From CAWCAW01 sp963714125 (GTDB lineage Bacteria > Actinomycetota > Acidimicrobiia > Acidimicrobiales > UBA8190), in NCBI GenBank assembly GCA_963714125.1, contig OY970234.1, positions 1,426,001 to 1,490,000 of the forward strand: a DNA stretch of 64,000 nucleotides, read 5' to 3'. How positions within the stretch are numbered: the stretch's first letter is position 1; every line of letters starts with the position of its first letter. The translations under genes were made by a program, and so were the position numbers. The notes beneath the pieces were generated by a model, which had not been told where the DNA came from, searched no databases, and saw nothing but the letters and a program-made list of their open reading frames with translations. This document shows positions 35,368-44,139 of this stretch, piece after piece.

Positions 35368-36228
35368 TCACGCCGCATTTGCGGCGCTGTAGATGGTCTC
35401 ATATTCGACGGGGGTGAGGCGACCGAGGGCGCGCTGGCGACGGCGACGGTTGTAGGTCTTTTCGATCCAGGTGACGATGGCGAGGCGCAGCGCGTCACGG
35501 GTCTCCCATCTCTTGAGGTTCAACACGTTCTTCTGAAGAAGTGCGTAGAACGATTCCATGGCCGCGTTGTCGGCACAGGTGGCCACTCTCCCCATCGAGC
35601 CACGGACCTCGTGACGGCGCAATGCTCTAACGAAGGCGTGGGAGCGAAATTGCGATCCCCTGTCAGCGTGGACGATGGTCGACGGTGTTGTGGCCCGCAC
35701 GGCAACGGCGTTATCGAGTGCGCTCACGGCCAGGGCGGCGGTCATGCGGCTGTCGATGGAGTACCCGACGATTCGATTCGAGAAGGCCTCCTTGACGGCG
35801 CAGAGATACAGCTTTCCTTCCGTCGTGCGATGCTCCGTCAGATCGGTCAGCCACAGTTCGTTAGCGACATCGGCGCTGAAGTCCCGATTCACCAGGTCGT
35901 CGTGCACCGGGGGGCCAGGACGACGCTGGCGACCCCGTTTCTTGGCATGCAGCGACCAGATGCCCTGGAGCGAACACAGCCGTTGCACCCGGTTCTCCGA
36001 GACCTCGAAGCCGGCATCGCCTAGCTCATCGGAGATGAAGCGATAGCCAAAGGTGGGGTCGTCGTGATGGATGTCGACAGCGGCGTTGATCACGTAGGCG
36101 TCAGAGAGATCACGGTCGCACACGGGCTTGGCCCGCCATTTGAAGTAGCCCTGCTTCGAGAAGCCCAAGACCCGGCAGTCAGCGCTACGGCGATCCCCTC
36201 GTCGGCCAGGTCAGCGACGAGGGGATAA
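35368..36228 (-). pseudogene. IS3-family orfB transposase, split and frameshifted (copy 1)
   Basis: DDE integrase-type transposase. The intact 266-residue part has HHDDPTFGYRF, NELWLTDLTEH (first Asp), VHADRGSQF (second Asp) and the Glu in DNAAMESFYALL. Its N-terminal segment (YPLVADLADEGIAVALT) is in another frame, one base short just before CRVLGFSKQG. The initiation codon overlapping orfA is separated from the rest by the IS110 insertion. As it stands, the normal orfAB fusion cannot be made. Confidence 0.85.
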
Positions 36229-36493
36229 CTCTGTAATGGGTGATGGCTGGCCCGAGGCTGGCTGAGAAGCTGATCTTTGACCGGCAGTGAGTGACTCCGG
36301 ATATATCCGATCCACTGGAAGTGGTGTCTTGAAAATGACGTGTCCTCACTGCGGGTTGAAGGTTGGCTCTGCGCCCAGATGTCTTGATCAGAAGCTTGTC
36401 CGTCCACCTTGGACGTGACCCATTACAGAACTGTCTCTGAGCGACCCACTCGGCCGACCGAGTTGCCATTGCCCACCAGAGTCAGGAGAGACC
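36229..36493 (+). ncRNA. Candidate bridge (seek) RNA region of IS110 element (copy 1)
   Basis: A 265-base non-coding stretch between the element end and the transposase start. An 11 bp inverted repeat, CTGTAATGGGT at 36231-36241 and ACCCATTACAG at 36418-36428, encloses about 190 bases with further self-complementary segments. In IS110-group elements the upstream non-coding end encodes the bridge RNA that pairs with target and donor DNA. That this region does so is inference from position and structure. Confidence 0.5.
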
Positions 36494-37537
36494 ATGGCTG
36501 TCGTTGCCGAGCTGTTCGACCATGTCGTGGGTGTGGATACCCATGCCCGAACCCACACGTTCTGTATTGTCCAATGCCGAACCGGAGCCGTGGTCGATTC
36601 GGCGACCTATCCCACAACGGGGCCTGGCCTCAACCGGGCCGTGGCGTGGATCAAGCGCCGGTGCACGAGCAGGGTGTTGGCAGCGGTGGAGGGCACGTCA
36701 TCCTATGGTGCCTCGATTACTGCCGCTCTCGTGCGGTCAGATATCGATGTGTGCGAGGTGCGCCCGATGTCGAAGAAGGCGCATGCGCACGCCGGGAAGT
36801 CCGATGCCATTGATGCCGAAGCTGCGGCTCGGTCGGTGATTGGGCAGGACTACGAGACTTTGGCGCGGCCCCGTCGCACCGGTGATCGGGCTGCTCTACG
36901 GGTTCTTTTGGCTTCACGGCACCTGATTGACCGGCAGCGAACCGCCAACCGCAACGCCCTGACCGCCCTGGTGCGTAGTTCCGAACTTGAGATCGACGCC
37001 AGGCGGCCACTTACCGACGCCCAGGTCAAGACGATCGCATCGTGGCGCTCGAGTCGATCCGAAGGCCCGACCGCAATCGCCCGGAGTGAGGCCAAGCGCC
37101 TGGCCGTCACCATCATCGAGCAGAGCGAGCTCCTCGCCGAGAATCGCAGACGCCTCCAACTCCTCAGCGAGCAACTCGCCCCTGGTCTTCAGGACACTCC
37201 CGGCATCGGGCCGGTGACCGCCGGCATCCTTGTCTGCGCCTACTCGCATCGTGGACGGGTGCGTTCCGAAGCGGCCTTCGCCGCCCTGGGAGGCGTGGCG
37301 CCGCTTCCCGCATCATCAGGCAATACCGAACGGCATCGGCTCTCTCGATCAGGAGATCGGCAACTCAACCGCGCCTTCGACGTCATCGTTCGCACCCGAA
37401 TGAGCTATGACACAGCGACCCGAGACTACGTGGCCCGCCGCACTGCCGAGGGGCGGACCAGAAAGGAGATTCGTCGCAGCCTCAAGCGATACGTCTGCCG
37501 GTCCATCTTTCGTCAGCTTGAGACCTGCATGGCTTGA
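36494..37537 (+). CDS. IS110-family transposase (DEDD/serine)
   Basis: 347 residues. The N-terminal RuvC-like domain has FDHVVGVDTHARTH (Asp about 15), AAVEGTSSYG (Glu about 66) and GKSDAIDAEAAAR (Asp pair about 104-107). The C-terminal Transposase_20 domain has TPGIGPVTAGIL and PASSGNTERHRLS, with the serine thought to act as nucleophile. The ATG is preceded by a GGAGAG. Intact and probably active. The downstream orfA gene of the host element is 17 bases away on the other strand. Confidence 0.93.
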   Translation: MAVVAELFDHVVGVDTHARTHTFCIVQCRTGAVVDSATYPTTGPGLNRAVAWIKRRCTSRVLAAVEGTSSYGASITAALVRSDIDVCEVRPMSKKAHAHAGKSDAIDAEAAARSVIGQDYETLARPRRTGDRAALRVLLASRHLIDRQRTANRNALTALVRSSELEIDARRPLTDAQVKTIASWRSSRSEGPTAIARSEAKRLAVTIIEQSELLAENRRRLQLLSEQLAPGLQDTPGIGPVTAGILVCAYSHRGRVRSEAAFAALGGVAPLPASSGNTERHRLSRSGDRQLNRAFDVIVRTRMSYDTATRDYVARRTAEGRTRKEIRRSLKRYVCRSIFRQLETCMA

Positions 37538-37554
37538 CAAGAGGCATAGAAGCG

Positions 37555-37848
37555 TCATTTTGGGGAGCTGCCCTGGGAGAGATAGGCGGCGGCCCGGCGC
37601 AAGATGTAGTTCTCCTGCTCGAGTAGGCGATTGCGCTTCTTGAGCTCTCGCATCTCGGCCTGCTCGGCAGTCGTCATGCCGTCGCGCACACCGTCTTCGA
37701 TGTCAGCCCGCTTCACCCAGTTGTGCAGCGTCGCCTCTGAGACCCCGAAGTCCTTGGCGATCTGGGCCAGCGGCGCTTCGCGCTTACGGGCGACGGCGAC
37801 TACGTCGCGCCGGAACTCCTCGGGATAGGCCCTTGCCATGGTCCACAT
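37555..37848 (-). CDS. IS3-family orfA (helix-turn-helix protein), copy 1
   Basis: 97 residues. An HTH_Tnp_1-type N-terminus (YPEEFRRDVVAVARK, ATLHNWVKRADI) is followed by a leucine-zipper-like coiled coil (EMRELKKRNRLLEQENYIL). It binds the element ends and is normally fused to orfB by frameshifting at the overlap. Here the AAAATGA overlap that would begin orfB is separated from orfB by the IS110 insertion. Confidence 0.92.
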   Translation of the reverse strand: MWTMARAYPEEFRRDVVAVARKREAPLAQIAKDFGVSEATLHNWVKRADIEDGVRDGMTTAEQAEMRELKKRNRLLEQENYILRRAAAYLSQGSSPK

Positions 37849-38041
37849 CCTTCCCTCGAGCCAATACTCGAAAGGTTAGGAGTCAACCGAACCCTGGGCA
37901 GTCCCTTACCTTTCATTGTTAAATGGCAATGTGTGGGTGACTCATCGACACCCCTTGGCTTGTTCTGGTGCATCACCCATGAGATATGTCCATGGCTTTA
38001 GAGGCATTCCCTACAGGTCGAGGGTGATCGTGTACCTCCAC

Positions 38042-38374
38042 ATGGGTCCGAGCCTGACCGTGAAGTGGGTTGCAGCCATGTTGGTGGTGATGGGAGCTGC
38101 TGCCGAGATCGTGGGCGCACTCCTGATCGTCATGGACATTAGCGATGACGCCGACGAGCTTGAGCGCCGGAGGAAGGTCGGACACGTTCAACTACGTCCG
38201 GACTCCACACTCAGACAGATTGAGCGAGCGATTCGACACTTCCGGTCGGAGGTTGCCTCGTTCATGGAAGACCGCTTGGTCGGGCGCTCTAACCGGCGAT
38301 GGTACGGGGTGGTCCTACTGGCCATCGGCATCGTTCTGGGGGCGGCTGGGAGCCTCGTGGCGCTCCTGGGGTAG
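38042..38374 (+). CDS. Two-pass membrane protein, unknown
   Basis: 110 residues. TM helices at about residues 9-32 and 85-108 flank a charged cytoplasmic helix (DDADELERRRKVGH...IRHFRSEVASFMEDRL). An in-frame upstream extension into 37916 is possible but poorly conserved in composition. Lies just inside the right end of the first nested IS. Not recognised. Confidence 0.5.
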   Translation: MGPSLTVKWVAAMLVVMGAAAEIVGALLIVMDISDDADELERRRKVGHVQLRPDSTLRQIERAIRHFRSEVASFMEDRLVGRSNRRWYGVVLLAIGIVLGAAGSLVALLG

Positions 38375-38404
38375 CCATATGCGTGGTGACGCCCTATGAG
38401 GCGC

Positions 38405-39220
38405 CTACGGCGTTGGCGACGGGAAGAACTGCTCGAACTTCGGGATGACCTCGTCCCGGACGTGGAAGAAGAGGTCGCCAGTCACGACCGGCAGCGGGTC
38501 TTGGTAGATGCGGCGGTTTCGCTCGCCAAACGCTATGTGCGGCAGGAAATACAGGTTTGGGTCCGGCTGCGGATAGGGACGCTCATAGGTGACGATCGCT
38601 ATTACCTCGTCGTGCTCAATCGGGTTTCGTGTGAATACCGTTGTGGACGATGGGGGCGCACTCGGGTCCCCACCAACGGTGGTGGAGATGGTCGATTCTG
38701 CCGCTGCGGCAACGACGACAAGACGTCGGTGTTTGTCGATGTTGTCCAGATCTCGGAGTAGGTCAAGGCCGTGGTTCCGCTGCGTTCCACTGTAAGGCTG
38801 TACGACCTCCAAAACCTTCCGTATGTCCTCCCGCACTCCGGGGCTAATATCTGGCAGCGTTCGCTTTTGCGAGCATCGTGTCCGAGGCGGCGTGAGATGG
38901 ATAGGGAATTGCGTCGTGAGCGTAGGTTCCCTCCCGGAGACCAAGACGAGTTGATGAGCGAGATGGTCGAGGGACGTTCGCAAGTTGTGAAAGAGGTCCC
39001 CGACAAGGGCACTCCAAATGGGCGGGAATGCCGGGGGATTCCTTGCCTTGAAGACGTGCTTGATTCCTTGGTCGTAGATCTCGGGCACCATGACGTATCG
39101 GTGACCTGGAAACACCCTCTCAAAGTCCCGTTCAAGGGTTCCCAGGTGGTTTTCCGCTTGTTCGATTTTGACCAATACGCCGTCGAGCGTGGGCTTCTCC
39201 CTCCCGCGCTTTCTGCTCAT
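38405..39220 (-). CDS. HEPN-like protein A of a tandem paralogous pair
   Basis: 271 residues. A helical core includes LVGDLFHNLRTSLDHLAHQL, in which RTSLDH is an Rx4H motif as in HEPN ribonucleases, and a second motif LDNIDKHRRLVV about 80 residues on. The upstream gene has the same two motifs in the same order, so the two are paralogues. The ATG overlaps the upstream stop (ATGA). HEPN assignment rests on the Rx4H motif within a helical repeat context and is not certain. Possible roles are RNA cleavage or defence. Confidence 0.65.
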   Translation of the reverse strand: MSRKRGREKPTLDGVLVKIEQAENHLGTLERDFERVFPGHRYVMVPEIYDQGIKHVFKARNPPAFPPIWSALVGDLFHNLRTSLDHLAHQLVLVSGREPTLTTQFPIHLTPPRTRCSQKRTLPDISPGVREDIRKVLEVVQPYSGTQRNHGLDLLRDLDNIDKHRRLVVVAAAAESTISTTVGGDPSAPPSSTTVFTRNPIEHDEVIAIVTYERPYPQPDPNLYFLPHIAFGERNRRIYQDPLPVVTGDLFFHVRDEVIPKFEQFFPSPTP

Positions 39221-40089
39221 GGCTCAGGCAGGGAAGGCGGCCCAGCGGGTGATCCCCGATGACTACCTGCCGGTGGCCACGCCCAGGAAGGGACTTGTTC
39301 GTCCCAAGGGAATGGGGGTTCGCTGAGAGCGCAGAGCAGGTCAGCGATGTGGATGCATGTGTACTGGAGCCAACTGTCGAGCTTGAGGTTCAGCGTGATG
39401 CAGAGGTCGGCGTCGAGAGTCCCGTTGTTCACGTCAATCTTCGGATTCGGTCCCGTCTTTCGGCAGTAGACGTATCCGAGTTCTGTGCCTACGCCAGTAG
39501 TTGTGCGCGAACCCTTGGCGCGAGCCGCCCTGAGATTCTCGCAGTCCCGAGGATTCGTGACGTTGAACCGGACAACACGAGGAGCCGCAAAGACTGGCTT
39601 GATCGTCCGGTGCTTGTCGTCATTCGCAAGCTCGGCAAGAAGGCCAAGAGTCTGCCGAAACTCCCGGCGCCGGTATGGCTGGTAACGACGAACGACTGTT
39701 CTGTCTGCATGCGTGACGCCCGGGAGGCGACGACCAACGAGCGAATTCCAGTCTCCCAGAGTCTTGGCGAATGGGAAATACACCTTCGTGGCGACATGTG
39801 GGGGCGGGTTGGGACTAGCACCCCGCTGGACCATCGCCCACGCGACATGGTCCAAACTCATGCGGTAGTTGCTGATCGTGTCACCAAGGCGCAAAGAGGC
39901 AGTGACGGGCACAGACTGGACGTCAGTGACAAATACCCGAAAGCGATGATGCTTCGGGTCGTATTCACTGCCGATTCGGAGTGGTCTTCCGTTGGGGTCG
40001 TCGATCCAGGCGGTGAGTTCTTCCAAGAGCGCCTTTGTGTGAGCGACTGCCCATCGCCATTTCCACCAGGCGCTGTCGAAAGGCCCCAC
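39217..40089 (-). CDS. HEPN-like protein B of a tandem paralogous pair
   Basis: 290 residues, GTG start. It shares with its downstream neighbour the helical motif SNYRMSLDHVAWAMV (RMSLDH, Rx4H) at about residue 90 and LLAELANDDKHRTIKPV at about 155. Outside these the two differ. The four-base overlap implies coupled translation of unlike subunits, perhaps forming a heterodimer. No antitoxin-like MNT or other nucleotidyltransferase gene is adjacent, which argues against a classic HEPN/MNT pair. Confidence 0.65.
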   Translation of the reverse strand: MGPFDSAWWKWRWAVAHTKALLEELTAWIDDPNGRPLRIGSEYDPKHHRFRVFVTDVQSVPVTASLRLGDTISNYRMSLDHVAWAMVQRGASPNPPPHVATKVYFPFAKTLGDWNSLVGRRLPGVTHADRTVVRRYQPYRRREFRQTLGLLAELANDDKHRTIKPVFAAPRVVRFNVTNPRDCENLRAARAKGSRTTTGVGTELGYVYCRKTGPNPKIDVNNGTLDADLCITLNLKLDSWLQYTCIHIADLLCALSEPPFPWDEQVPSWAWPPAGSHRGSPAGPPSLPEP

Positions 40090-40349
40090 GGTCTATCCTT
40101 GGAGAAAGATGCCGCTGAAATAGAAACAACCGCTCACAGGTGAAGGCGAACCTTTGCAGGCCGCGGAACGGCGACTTGAGATTCCCGTCCCTGAGCGTGA
40201 CGAAGCATTCAGCGTGCTCGGCAAGGCCATCATGAGGCGCACTTCCGAACTACGCATCGAGGAATACACCGGTCACTCTGGGACCAGCGGCGTCCCGCTT
40301 TGCAACGGTGTGCGCACTCCAGGCATGCTAGAGAGGTTGATAACGGCGA

Positions 40350-40763
40350 TCATGCCTCAGCAGCCTTTTTCTGAAATAAGACTATGAGCCCGACCAGTAC
40401 AAACAGAGATCCTGCAAGCCCGGACACCACGATAGCCAGGGTCGCCCACCACGTCCCCCAGTTTGGCGCCAAGTAATACGCCGCGACAGCGAAAGCGGCG
40501 CCAATTACCCACGACACAATGAACGATCCCCAGTTCCATTGTCTACCGGTGGCACTAGACGTCTCTACCAATCGGCTTGTTTGCTGAGTGATGATTTCCG
40601 CCAAATCCGACGACGCAGCCGCCAGAGCATCATGCTTGGAGGTCAGTTCATAAAGGTCAATCGTCCCTCGAATCTGGTCCCGCAGGCGGCTATGCCTGGT
40701 AAGGCCCAGCATTGTACGGATAACGCCACCAATCTCACCGATCTGATCGCCAATGTCCGGCAT
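40350..40763 (-). CDS. Membrane protein with helical cytoplasmic N-terminus
   Basis: 137 residues. Residues 1-75 are helical and soluble, and two TM segments follow at about 78-98 and 103-128 (SFIVSWVIGAAFAV, LAIVVSGLAGSLFVLVG). A short KKAAEA tail remains inside. It lies downstream of no clear operon partner. The 260 bases between it and the HEPN-like gene contain nothing I can support. Confidence 0.55.
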   Translation of the reverse strand: MPDIGDQIGEIGGVIRTMLGLTRHSRLRDQIRGTIDLYELTSKHDALAAASSDLAEIITQQTSRLVETSSATGRQWNWGSFIVSWVIGAAFAVAAYYLAPNWGTWWATLAIVVSGLAGSLFVLVGLIVLFQKKAAEA

Positions 40764-41116
40764 TTCGTAAGCCTATGTGCGAGCTGATCGCTGCCGGAAT
40801 GGGTTGTTTCCGCAACTGAGGTCCCATTTCGTTTGGAATGCCCATCCCATCATGACGGTGATTCCCGCCTCAGGCACTAACCCCATTGGTGCCATTGTTC
40901 CTGCCCGATGCCGGACCCACCGCTCGGAGATGCCAGTCGCCTATTGGACCGTCAGCTCATTGACGCGAACCGCCATTCGTTGTCCACACAAGGGTTCCTC
41001 CCCGCTAACATTCTCTCTGCAACTCATCCAGACGAGCCGAGGGGCCTGGCCCAGTGAAGCTCACCAACCGACCTTCGGGCACCGGTGGCAACGCCAGGAA
41101 CGATGAGGAGTTCACC
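40764..41116 (+). other. Intergenic stretch with no supported gene
   Basis: 353 bases between the divergent membrane-protein gene and the small acidic protein gene. Only short frames without ribosome-binding sites are open on either strand. It presumably holds the promoters of both neighbours. I see no strong repeat or hairpin. Confidence 0.6.
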
Positions 41117-41281
41117 ATGGATTCGTCGCCAAAGAAGTCCTTCGTTCGTCTCGACCCCGACGCTTCGGAGGAGGAGCGCGAGGCCGCGATCATGGAGTGG
41201 CTGATCGAGATATTGGGACCGCCGTCAGATGCTCCCACCTCCCCGTCCTCAAGTGTGACCCAGGACAGACCCGAGGAGTAG
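41117..41281 (+). CDS. Small acidic protein, 54 residues
   Basis: The ATG has GAGGAG six bases upstream. The peptide is acidic with an amphipathic helix (SEEEREAAIMEWLIEILG) and a Pro/Ser tail. Such small acidic proteins may be inhibitors or partners. It lies just before the convergent XRE regulator. No family recognised. Confidence 0.5.
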   Translation: MDSSPKKSFVRLDPDASEEEREAAIMEWLIEILGPPSDAPTSPSSSVTQDRPEE

Positions 41282-41333
41282 AGGAAGCCGCGCTTATGGC
41301 GTCATCCGCGTTCGCCGAAGGGACGGCGCGCTC

Positions 41334-41558
41334 CTAGTGCCTCGGGTGCTGCATCAGCTCCAAAGGGTCGAGCCTTAGTCGACTGGCGATGCGTTCAACC
41401 GCCTTAAGGGTGAGGTTCCGCTCCCCACGCTCAAGACCGCCAACGTAGGTGCGGTGGTAGCCGAGCTTGTCGGCAAACTTCTCCTGGCTCAGGCCCCGAG
41501 CCTCCCTGTAGGAGCGCAGGTTGAGCCCCACTCTCCGCTGAAGCTCGCCCTCTCGCAC
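41334..41558 (-). CDS. XRE-family transcriptional regulator
   Basis: 74 residues that are essentially a Cro/CI-type helix-turn-helix: RSYREARGLSQEKFADKLG, then HRTYVGGLERGERNLTLK. GTG start. Proteins of this size commonly act as homodimeric repressors of their own divergent promoter. A palindrome lies in the divergent gap upstream. It may control the surface-protein gene on the other side. Confidence 0.85.
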   Translation of the reverse strand: MREGELQRRVGLNLRSYREARGLSQEKFADKLGYHRTYVGGLERGERNLTLKAVERIASRLRLDPLELMQHPRH

Positions 41559-41591
41559 CCAGGCAACATGCCTGGAGTGCTACCTGTTGAT

Positions 41592-41609
41592 CTACATACT
41601 TATACGTAG
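41592..41609 (+). promoter_or_regulatory. Palindrome in divergent promoter (candidate XRE operator)
   Basis: CTACATA and TACGTAG form an inverted repeat with one mismatch around CTTA, 34 bases upstream of the XRE start and 54 before the divergent surface-protein gene. The AT-rich core could overlap a -10 element. Assignment as operator is inference from position. Confidence 0.4.
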
Positions 41610-41662
41610 CACACTATGGGAGTCCAACCAGGCGGTGAGGGACGATAACGGGGGGTTCGGCG

Positions 41663-42721
41663 ATGTTTGGTGGTCTTCGATCTACGTGGCGGGCACGGCA
41701 GTGGGTATTGGTAATGGCATTCATGAGCGTGGGCGGAGGATTCGTCCTGATCGTTGCCAATCCGGCTGGAGCCACTAGCGCCACTTACAGCGATCCTCGG
41801 CCCTGCTCAGCCGCAATCAATAGCGGAGTTTGCATATCCGAAGTGTCGGTCGACTACACGGCAACGACTGTGACGGTAGGGATGACCGTTGGTCAGGCAA
41901 CGGATCCCTCGTCGGACCCGAACTGGCTCGATACAGCGGATGCTACCTTCGTCGGATGGGTGCTATGCGTCGATCCGTCTGGCGACTCGTGTCCATACGA
42001 CGTTAAGGCAGGAGACTTCTCGGGTGACTCCTTCGTGGGAGTTGTCGACTCAGCATCTCCAGCCGAAGTTGTGTGCGGAACAACGGATGGAGTTCTTGCG
42101 AGCTTTGATGTCGCGACGAACTCATACCAGGTCTCGTTTCCGGCAAGTTGCATCAACTCTCCTTCGAGTCTTAGCGCTGGCGGTCACTGGGACTACGACG
42201 ATGATGGAACCGTTGTTACGTACGAGGCACCTACCCAAGGTCCTTGCTGTTCCGTTGTCCCAGATAGCTCCACAACAACCACAACTTCGAGCACAACCAC
42301 CAGCTCGACCATCCCCGTCTCCTCGTCGACAACTACGTCCATAGTTCCGGTTACTTCTACGACAGGATCCCCCGTTTCGGCCACCAAAACGGCGCCCGCA
42401 CCTCTAGTGACGCCCAGCAGCGGCTCTTCGTCGAGTTCCTCGGGTCAACTCGCCTTCACCGGCCCCGGACGAGATACCTGGTTGACGGCCATCGTTGGCG
42501 GTGCCCTTCTGCTGCTCGGGTTTAGCCTGTTCGCACTTGCAGATGTGCCTCGTCAGCTCCGGTTCCAATTAGCCGGTTGGGGACGTCGGCATGATCCCCG
42601 ACACTGGGCGCGCCGTTTACACGTACATAAAGCTGAGAACGTGCCGACAAACGCCGGGTCCTTGGGCCGAGACGTTGGGCGGCAAGCGGCTCGCGCAAGC
42701 CGATGGATCGTCGGTCGGTGA
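41663..42721 (+). CDS. Secreted surface protein with LPxTG-like motif and cytoplasmic tail
   Basis: 352 residues. A signal peptide (about 1-38) is followed by an external domain (40-195) with several cysteines. A Ser/Thr-rich stalk runs to about 265. LAFTG precedes a hydrophobic helix (TAIVGGALLLLGFSLFAL), and a basic tail of about 65 residues ends the protein. LAxTG motifs are cut by actinobacterial sortases, but the long tail is unusual, so it may simply be a TM anchor. GGGGGG lies near the ATG. Probably regulated by the divergent XRE protein. Confidence 0.65.
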   Translation: MFGGLRSTWRARQWVLVMAFMSVGGGFVLIVANPAGATSATYSDPRPCSAAINSGVCISEVSVDYTATTVTVGMTVGQATDPSSDPNWLDTADATFVGWVLCVDPSGDSCPYDVKAGDFSGDSFVGVVDSASPAEVVCGTTDGVLASFDVATNSYQVSFPASCINSPSSLSAGGHWDYDDDGTVVTYEAPTQGPCCSVVPDSSTTTTTSSTTTSSTIPVSSSTTTSIVPVTSTTGSPVSATKTAPAPLVTPSSGSSSSSSGQLAFTGPGRDTWLTAIVGGALLLLGFSLFALADVPRQLRFQLAGWGRRHDPRHWARRLHVHKAENVPTNAGSLGRDVGRQAARASRWIVGR

Positions 42722-42868
42722 ACCTTTCCGATCCGAGCATGGAGAATCGGGTCGAAGGTTAGTGGTGAGCGTCTTCACCCTGGCTCCGTCACTCATCAAA
42801 CTTAGGGTGATGGACACCTCTTCTCTGCCCCATACTGGCAGGCAACATGGGTTGACGTGGAGGCAGAG

Positions 42869-44119
42869 GTGAGAGATTCATCGGGCGGGCCAGGGTGGTG
42901 GGTGGCCTCAGATGGCAAGTGGTACCCCCCTGAAACACACCCGAACTACGTGGCCCCTCTCCCACCAACTCCACCTGATACAGCGCCAGCTCCAGGGTGG
43001 TGGAAGGCAACTGACGGGCAGTGGTACCCCCCCGAATCACACCCGAACTACGTGGCCCCGACTTCACCATTGCAGCCGTTCGCGGCCTATCGAAATCTTG
43101 CTCCGGGCTGGTACATGGAGACATCGAACTCAACCGTTTCTCGCTATTGGGACGGGGCGACGCTGAGCGACGAACGACGCCAAGTGGCGTCACCGCAGAC
43201 TGCTGCTCTCTCGTCAATGCCCTTCACCCCTTCTGTCCCTTCCCCTCGTCAGGCTCCAATGGCAACGATGTCGCCCAGTCTTTCTCTGCTCGACCGGCGA
43301 GCACCAGAGGCAAACCCGTCGACGAGGTTTATGCGCACGCCAATTCACAAGTCGGATGAAAGTCCCCCGGTAGATAGGAGATGGTGGTTCATCACGGCAT
43401 GCGGCATTGTCGCGGCATGTATCGGCGTTGCCGTCGCTCTCAGTGTGACGAACAAACCCATGCAGGTCGCGATTGCGTCGAACGGCTCTTTGGCGACAGG
43501 CACGACTACCACGCTCAATCCACTTGAGCAAGAGCTGAACGGCTTGTCGCCCGCCACCACCACACCTGCGATCGAAGTCCCTACAACCACTCCGCCGACG
43601 ACCGCCCCCATCTCGGTTCCGAGTTATACAGTCCCGACTTATTCCGTCCCCACGTATACGGTCCCTACCTACACCGTCCCCACGTATACGGTGCCTACCT
43701 ACACGGCGCCTACAGTTCCACCAACGACCGCGCCTACGACGGCCGAACTGGTCGAGCAGTGGTACGGCTCGTACGGGGGCATCATCTCCACCCTTGAGGA
43801 TGACTATGGATCTGTGGCCGATACGACCATGGAATACCTCGATGACGATGGATCCCTTGGCACCATAGGAAGTGCGTGTCAACAGTTGGAGTCAGATGCA
43901 ACTAGCGCACAGTCCTTACCCGCCATTCCTGATACTTCGATTGAGTCACCCTGGAGTTCAGCGGTAAGCGATTCAGCAAACGCTGGGGAATCGTGTGTCG
44001 CCGGCGTCGATGATCTTGACGCCGCTGCGATCCAGACCGCGAATCAAGAGATCATGCAGGCAACTAGCGAATTGAATCAGACCACCGCCGCTGTCAATGC
44101 CCTTTATGCTTCGTCCTAG
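42869..44119 (+). CDS. Membrane protein with three DUF2510 modules and a Pro/Thr repeat stalk
   Basis: 416 residues. Two clear DUF2510 motifs (GWWVASDGKWYPPETHPNY; GWWKATDGQWYPPESHPNY) and a diverged third (GWYMETSNSTVSRYWDG) lie in the first 110 residues. One TM helix follows at about 180-200, then an external stalk with six VPTYT-type pentapeptides, and a helical C-terminal domain. DUF2510 domains are common at the inner membrane of actinobacteria, but their ligand is unknown. GGAGG five bases before the GTG decides the start. Confidence 0.7.
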   Translation: MRDSSGGPGWWVASDGKWYPPETHPNYVAPLPPTPPDTAPAPGWWKATDGQWYPPESHPNYVAPTSPLQPFAAYRNLAPGWYMETSNSTVSRYWDGATLSDERRQVASPQTAALSSMPFTPSVPSPRQAPMATMSPSLSLLDRRAPEANPSTRFMRTPIHKSDESPPVDRRWWFITACGIVAACIGVAVALSVTNKPMQVAIASNGSLATGTTTTLNPLEQELNGLSPATTTPAIEVPTTTPPTTAPISVPSYTVPTYSVPTYTVPTYTVPTYTVPTYTAPTVPPTTAPTTAELVEQWYGSYGGIISTLEDDYGSVADTTMEYLDDDGSLGTIGSACQQLESDATSAQSLPAIPDTSIESPWSSAVSDSANAGESCVAGVDDLDAAAIQTANQEIMQATSELNQTTAAVNALYASS

Positions 44120-44139
44120 CCATGCGATCAATGCCAGGA

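Larger units (their letters stand above)
36229..37553 (+). mobile_element. IS110-family element nested in IS3 (copy 1)
   Basis: About 1325 bp, without terminal inverted repeats, as is usual for the family. The ends are inferred from where the orfB reading frame of the host IS3 element is interrupted: after ATGAC at one side and before TTATCCCC at the other, accurate to a few bases. It carries one transposase and a 265-base non-coding 5' region. Confidence 0.85.
35327..37905 (-). mobile_element. IS3-family element carrying a nested IS110-family element, copy 1
   Basis: Bounded by perfect 26 bp inverted repeats beginning GGGACTGCCCAGGG (35327-35352 and 37880-37905). It contains IS3 orfA and orfB, separated by a complete IS110-family element. 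The 2579 bp unit recurs in reverse orientation at 53546-56124 with the same length and the same predicted proteins. The immediate flanks (CTT left, TTA right) do not make a direct target duplication. Confidence 0.93.

Noticed and set aside
43620..43720. Tandem DNA repeats as a regulatory or CRISPR-like element
   Set aside because: The repeats encode the VPTYT pentapeptides of the membrane-protein stalk and stay in frame.
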